64,000 bases of DNA from Pseudomonas mandelii. Its GTDB lineage: Bacteria > Pseudomonadota > Gammaproteobacteria > Pseudomonadales > Pseudomonadaceae. The number at the start of each line of letters is the position of its first letter. Position 1 is the stretch's first letter. Below, in pieces: positions 60,024 through 64,000 of this stretch. The position numbers were made by a program, and so were the translations under genes. The stretch lies in assembly GCF_024138395.1 (NCBI RefSeq), contig NZ_JAMYDU010000024.1, positions 1 to 64,000 of the forward strand. The letters run 5' to 3'. The notes below the pieces were generated by a model. The model searched no databases. It was not told the origin of the DNA and was given only the letters and a program-made list of their open reading frames with translations.

Positions 60024-62357
60024 ATGCAACCCATCCGCGTCATACCGCTGACCCGCACCTTGCGCCAACTCTTGCTGGGCGCCAGCCTGAGCTTCGGCGC
60101 TCTGCCCCTGGTGCATGCCGCTGATGCCAAGCCGTACCACATCGCTCCGTCCTCACTGGAGAACGCACTCAACCAGTTTGGCCGTGAAGCCAGCGTGCTG
60201 ATCTCCTTTGGCTCGCAAGTCACCAGCGGTGTGCAAAGTCGTGGTCTGGAAGGCAACTACACCCCTTCGCAGGGTTTGAACGCGCTACTCGAAGGCACGG
60301 GCTTGCAAGCCCGCGCCGAGGGCAACAATGCCTTCAGCCTGCAACCGGCGGGTGACGCGGCGCTGGAGCTGGACATCTCGAAAGTGGTCGGCGACTGGCT
60401 CGGCGATGCAGCGCAAACCAACGTCTTCGAACATCCCGGCGCTCGCGATGTGATCCGCCGCGAAGAATTCGAACGCCAGGGCGCTACTCAGGCAAGGGAC
60501 GTGCTCAATCGCATCCCGGGGGTTAACGCGCCAGACAACAATGGCACCGGCAGCCATGACATGGCGCTGAACTTCGGCATTCGCGGGCTCAACCCACGGC
60601 TGGCGTCGCGCTCCACGGTATTGATGGACGGCATTCCGGTGCCCTTCGCGCCTTATGGTCAGCCGCAGTTGTCGTTCGCGCCGATCAGCATGGGCAACAT
60701 GGACGCGGTCGACGTGGTGCGCGGCGGCGGTGCGGTGCGCTACGGGCCGCAGAACGTCGGCGGTGTAGTCAACTTCGTGACTCGCGCCATTCCCGATGAG
60801 CCGACGGTCAAGGGTGGCTTCCAGACCGAAACCAGTCCATCGTCTAGCCATGACGGTTTCAAAACCACCGGCAACTTGTTGGCCGGCGGCACGGCCGATA
60901 ACGGTCTGGGCGGCGCGATTCTGTACTCGGGCACCCGCGGTGGCGACTGGCGCGAACACAGCGACACCGAAATCGACGACCTGATCCTCAAGGGCAAATA
61001 CCAGCTCGATGAGGCCAACAGTTTCAACGCGATGGCCCAGTACTACGAAGGCAAGGCGGACATGCCCGGCGGCCTGAACGTCGCCGATTACGACGCCGAC
61101 CCGTACCAGTCGACCCGCCCGAAAGACCAATTCTGGGGCCGCCGCACGATGTTCAATTTCGGCTATCGCTATCAGGAAGATCGCCGCGAGTTCACCGCCA
61201 ATACCTTCTTCACCAAAACCCTGCGCAGCGGATATCTGGACCAGGGCACGCTCCTCTCGCTGTCGCCACGCGAGTATTGGGTACGCGGGCTGGAAACCCG
61301 TTTCGCCCAAGGATTCGATCTCGGCCAGACCAGCCATGAAGTCGGCGTGGGCTATCGCTACATCAACGAAGCCGGCCACGAACTGCGCTACCGCACGCCG
61401 ATCGCCAGCAACGAATACCCGACCACCAACAGCCGCAACGACCGCGATACCCGGGGCGGCACCGAGGCCAATGCGTTCTTCGTCGATGACCGAATCGACA
61501 TCGGCAAGTGGACGATCACGCCAGGCATCCGTTACGAAATGATCGAGTCGCAGCAGACCAACAACCTGACCAACGTGAAATACAAGGGCGACTACAACAC
61601 CGCGCTGCCGGCGTTGAATGTGCTCTATCACCTGACCGACAGCTGGAACCTTTACGCCAATACCGAAGGATCGTTCGGCAGCGTGCAGTACAGCCAGATG
61701 CCTAACCGGGTGACCAGCGGCGAAGTCAAACCAGAGAAGGCGCGCACCTGGGAGCTGGGCACCCGTTACGACAACGGCGCGTTGCGGGCAGAAATTGGTG
61801 CGTTCCTGATCAACTTCGACAATCAATATGAAAGCAATCAAACCAACGACTCGGTGATCGCACGCGGCGAAACACGCCATCAAGGCATCGAAACCAGCAT
61901 CAACTACGCCCTCGACGACTTGAGCCCGGCGCTGGCCGGTTTCGATGTGTACGCGACTTACGCCTATGTCGACGCGACTATCCGCGAAGACGGGGCGAAC
62001 AAGGGTAATCGTGTGCCGTTCTCTTCGAAACACAAAGGCACGCTCGGCGTCGGTTATACCGACGGCGCGTGGAAACTGAATCTGGACAGCAGCTACCAGA
62101 GTGATCAGTTCGCTGACAACGCCAACACTTCGGCCGAAAGCGCCGATGGCAGCACCGGCAAGATTCCGGGGTACATGTTGTTCAGCAGCCGCGCGGCGTA
62201 TGACTTCGGGCCGAAACTGTCGGACCTGAATGTGGCGGTGGGGGTGAAAAACATCTTCAACCACCAGTATTTCACCCGCTCGTTCGATGACAACAACAAG
62301 GGCAAGTATGTGGGAGAACCGCGGACGGTGTATGTGCAGACTTCGGTGGCGTTTTGA
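60024..62357 (+). CDS. fecA: TonB-dependent outer-membrane receptor with signalling domain (FecA-like)
   Basis: About 777 residues. A signal peptide (about 1-33) is followed by a secretin/TonB short N-terminal signalling domain (residues 35-105, YHIAPSSLENALNQFGREA), a TonB-box-like segment, a plug domain (DVLNRIPGV, NFGIRGLNPRL, VDVVRGGGAVRYGPQNVGG), and a C-terminal beta barrel ending in Phe. The signalling domain and the fecI-fecR genes upstream show a cell-surface signalling system that induces its own receptor when its iron complex binds. Similarity is to ferric dicitrate receptors, but the actual siderophore cannot be proved. The ATG at 60024 is chosen for the signal peptide. Confidence 0.92.
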   Translation: MQPIRVIPLTRTLRQLLLGASLSFGALPLVHAADAKPYHIAPSSLENALNQFGREASVLISFGSQVTSGVQSRGLEGNYTPSQGLNALLEGTGLQARAEGNNAFSLQPAGDAALELDISKVVGDWLGDAAQTNVFEHPGARDVIRREEFERQGATQARDVLNRIPGVNAPDNNGTGSHDMALNFGIRGLNPRLASRSTVLMDGIPVPFAPYGQPQLSFAPISMGNMDAVDVVRGGGAVRYGPQNVGGVVNFVTRAIPDEPTVKGGFQTETSPSSSHDGFKTTGNLLAGGTADNGLGGAILYSGTRGGDWREHSDTEIDDLILKGKYQLDEANSFNAMAQYYEGKADMPGGLNVADYDADPYQSTRPKDQFWGRRTMFNFGYRYQEDRREFTANTFFTKTLRSGYLDQGTLLSLSPREYWVRGLETRFAQGFDLGQTSHEVGVGYRYINEAGHELRYRTPIASNEYPTTNSRNDRDTRGGTEANAFFVDDRIDIGKWTITPGIRYEMIESQQTNNLTNVKYKGDYNTALPALNVLYHLTDSWNLYANTEGSFGSVQYSQMPNRVTSGEVKPEKARTWELGTRYDNGALRAEIGAFLINFDNQYESNQTNDSVIARGETRHQGIETSINYALDDLSPALAGFDVYATYAYVDATIREDGANKGNRVPFSSKHKGTLGVGYTDGAWKLNLDSSYQSDQFADNANTSAESADGSTGKIPGYMLFSSRAAYDFGPKLSDLNVAVGVKNIFNHQYFTRSFDDNNKGKYVGEPRTVYVQTSVAF

Positions 62358-62382
62358 TCGATCCCACAAGCCACAACGCGAT

Positions 62383-62514
62383 CTGTAGCAGCTGGCGAAG
62401 CCTGCGTTCGGCTGCGCAGCAGTCGTAAAACCTGAGTGCGTGATTTCCTGAGTTACCGCGTCATCTGACTTGACGACTGCTACGCAGCCGAACGCAGCCT
62501 TCGGCAGCTGCTAC
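62383..62514. repeat. REPIN (gtagcagctggcgaagcctg class)
   Basis: Inverted pair with arms ctgtagcagctggcgaagcc and near complement ending ggcagctgctac. Second copy of the family at 40761. It lies between fecA and the convergent ribosome-associated protein gene. Confidence 0.8.
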
Positions 62515-62556
62515 AAAAGCGCATCGTGGCTCAGATCACGTAAAGCTGAAACAAGA

Positions 62557-62584
62557 ACGGGCCTGCATAAGCAGGCCCGTTTTT
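62557..62584. terminator. Bidirectional Rho-independent terminator
   Basis: A perfect 10-base stem, ACGGGCCTGC and its complement, with an ATAA loop and TTTT after it on the plus strand. It lies between fecA and the convergent HPF-like gene and can serve both. Confidence 0.85.
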
Positions 62585-62625
62585 CAGGTGGAGAGAAAGT
62601 GGAAAGGTAAAAAGTGAATCAGGCC

Positions 62626-63033
62626 TCAGCCGTTTTGTGCAGCCTGTTCGTTCTCGAGAAACTCGTCTTCCAGCAGCGCATCGGCACCAGGCCTTTCGAA
62701 CGGCACCACAGCGGCACGTGGTTTGCCCCGCAGTTTGCCGAACAGATGTTCAAGCGCATGTTCGAGTTTTTCGGCCGCACCGTCGATCGCCAGTTCCAGG
62801 TTAGCGGCTTTATGAGTGACAGAAATCGGTTGATGGCCTTTTGGCCGCGCTTCCAGCTGGCAGCGCATATCGTGGGGACCGGGCTTGTCGCCGTTCTCGT
62901 CCCGCAGGTGGACCTCGACGCGGGTCAGGTCCTCTTCGTATCGTTCGAGCGTGCTCTCAATGGTAGTACGTACCCACTCCTCCAGTCGGATGCTGCTTTG
63001 AATATGGTTATCGCTATTGACTTGGATTTGCAT
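62626..63033 (-). CDS. HPF/RaiA-family ribosome-associated protein
   Basis: A 135-residue protein with the sigma-54 modulation/HPF fold (MQIQVNSDNHIQSS, RVEVHLRDENGDKPGPHDMRCQLEARPKG). Relatives bind the ribosomal subunit interface and inactivate ribosomes in stationary phase or stress. This version has a C-terminal acidic tail (LLEDEFLENEQ) rather than a long dimerisation domain, so it is of the short type. It differs from the usual hpf next to rpoN, so its role may be specialised. The ATG at 63033 is the only reasonable start. Confidence 0.82.
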   Translation of the reverse strand: MQIQVNSDNHIQSSIRLEEWVRTTIESTLERYEEDLTRVEVHLRDENGDKPGPHDMRCQLEARPKGHQPISVTHKAANLELAIDGAAEKLEHALEHLFGKLRGKPRAAVVPFERPGADALLEDEFLENEQAAQNG

Positions 63034-63246
63034 AGTTCATCCCTTATTTCAGCTAGCTCGCGAGAGGCCCTTCGGCTGGCCCTTGGGCTTCATCACCGTG
63101 ACCTCTTGGTTACACAATCGGTGTGTGCGCAGAACATTTCAACCCCTAAAAAAAGATAAATATTCATTCGCAAAAAAAGCCGGACAACGGGCAAAAGCGC
63201 TGTTAATGTCGGGAGTTGGGTCGCATCGCTCTCCAGTCATAATTGC

Positions 63247-64000
63247 TCACATCTGCCGCTCCGCCAGCGGGTGCAGACTGCGAAATATCCCCGCCTCTTC
63301 CACCAGCCAGTCATGCACCGCGCGTACGCCCGGATGGCTCAGCGCGCCCGGCGCATAGAGCAGCACGTAACGCTTGTGATTGGGCACCGCCAGGCCAAAC
63401 GGCACGATCAACGTCCCGCGCTCCAGTTCATCATTGAGCAGCGTTCGCCGCGCAATTGCCACACCCATGCCGGCAATCGCCGCTTCAATGGTCAGGTGAT
63501 TGCGATTGAAGGTATGCCCACGCCGTACATCCGCGCCTTCGAAGCCGATGGCGTTGAGATAAAACTCCCATTCCGCGTACTCGTAACTGCCGCGCCAGGC
63601 GGTGATGTCGTGCAGCAACGGAAAATGCACCAGGTCTGCCGGGCCGTGCAGCGGCGGCCTTCCGCGCAACAGACTCGGGGCACACACCGGAAAAATCTGC
63701 TCATCCAACAAGGCTGTGGATAACAATCCAGGGTAGCTGCCGTCGTTCAGGTCAATCGCCAGATCGAAGTCGCCTTCGTGCAATGGCACGCTGCTGTCCT
63801 CGGCCACCAGCCGCAGCTGAATATCCGGAAAGCGCTGTTGCAAGCGCGGCAGGCGCGGGGTCAGCCACTTGCTAAGGAACGAGGGAATCGAGCGCAACCG
63901 CAAAATCCCGCTGATCATTCCCGCATCCAGTCGTCGCAATTCCGCATCGATGCTGCCGTAGGCTTCGTTGACGGTGATAGCCAATCGCTGGCCTTCGGCG
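63247..64000 (-). CDS. LysR-family regulator, N-terminus outside the window
   Basis: The visible 251 codons are the effector-binding domain of a LysR regulator and the end of the linker (EAYGSIDAELRRLD, ILRLRSIPSFLSKWLTPRLP, GDFDLAIDLNDG). The open frame continues through the right edge; the helix-turn-helix is missing because the window ends. It belongs to the GcvA-like subgroup. It is transcribed leftward, and the HPF-like gene follows it in the same direction after about 213 bases. Confidence 0.87.
   Translation of the reverse strand, partial: AEGQRLAITVNEAYGSIDAELRRLDAGMISGILRLRSIPSFLSKWLTPRLPRLQQRFPDIQLRLVAEDSSVPLHEGDFDLAIDLNDGSYPGLLSTALLDEQIFPVCAPSLLRGRPPLHGPADLVHFPLLHDITAWRGSYEYAEWEFYLNAIGFEGADVRRGHTFNRNHLTIEAAIAGMGVAIARRTLLNDELERGTLIVPFGLAVPNHKRYVLLYAPGALSHPGVRAVHDWLVEEAGIFRSLHPLAERQM

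Noticed and set aside
60285..62369. Long minus-strand open frame (694 codons) opposite fecA
   Set aside because: Composition is Val/Ala/His/Arg-rich with no domain; it is a shadow of the receptor gene caused by high third-position GC.
1..64000. CRISPR arrays, tRNA genes, prophage or insertion sequences
   Set aside because: Only dispersed REPINs were seen; no regularly spaced repeats, transposase genes, phage structural genes or tRNA-like cloverleafs were recognised by reading.

Overview
The window is a chromosomal segment of a fluorescent pseudomonad (Pseudomonas fluorescens group or a close relative). The evidence is GC-rich coding DNA with strong third-position G/C bias, a complete 12-gene alginate operon in the Pseudomonas order, a cyoABCDE ubiquinol oxidase cluster, a split moaC-moaD-moaE set, and about fifteen copies of four REP/REPIN families typical of this group. 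No tRNA, CRISPR array, prophage or insertion sequence was seen. Species cannot be fixed from sequence reading alone.

Layout: 1-387 holds strong leftward promoters that look like the promoter region of an rRNA operon lying just outside the window. 388-6700 carries a PhoD-like phosphoesterase, a P-loop kinase-like protein, a class III aminotransferase divergent from a LysR regulator, a PAS-GGDEF gene broken by a one-base frameshift, and a GNAT acetyltransferase. 6705-12171 is a periplasmic methionine sulfoxide repair locus (MsrA, DipZ-type CcdA-thioredoxin fusion, Tat-type MsrB) divergent from an OmpR-type response regulator and histidine kinase. 12310-13014 is an unknown gene. 13093-17936 is cyoABCDE on the minus strand. 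18765-23871 holds dsbB, moaE, moaD, moaC, a PhoH-family protein and an unusual polysaccharide deacetylase-like protein, all on the minus strand; yaaA follows on the plus strand.

25653-42446 is the alginate operon: algD-alg8-alg44-algK-algE-algG-algX-algL-algI-algJ-algF-algA. It encodes precursor supply (AlgA, AlgD), c-di-GMP-controlled polymerisation (Alg8, Alg44), the periplasmic and outer-membrane conduit (AlgK, AlgE), epimerisation (AlgG), acetylation (AlgI, AlgJ, AlgF, AlgX) and lyase editing (AlgL). Four REPINs sit inside it, and one of them is translated as part of the algK signal-peptide region.

42531-45392 is a large RHS protein resembling the C component of Tc insecticidal toxins, with an unrecognised C-terminal domain. 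45558-47393 has a small membrane protein, a short-chain dehydrogenase and a small SnoaL-like gene interrupted by an amber codon. 47488-52410 is a four-gene FUSC/AaeB-type efflux operon (NodT-like lipoprotein, FUSC, DUF1656, HlyD) with a divergent LysR regulator. 53665-58207 holds a small DUF6124-like protein behind a hairpin-rich leader, a 2-hydroxyacid dehydrogenase, a DUF2165-like membrane protein, an EamA exporter and a divergent AraC regulator whose start region lies inside a long inverted repeat. 58382-62357 is a fecI-fecR-fecA-type iron-uptake signalling set. The window ends with an HPF/RaiA-like ribosome-associated protein and a truncated LysR regulator.

Most striking: the translated REPIN in algK, the orphan Tc-C-like protein, the self-contained Msr/DipZ repair locus whose Msr enzymes lack resolving cysteines, two apparently broken genes (PAS-GGDEF and the SnoaL-like gene), the structured leader at 53870-53998, and the inverted repeat around the AraC start.
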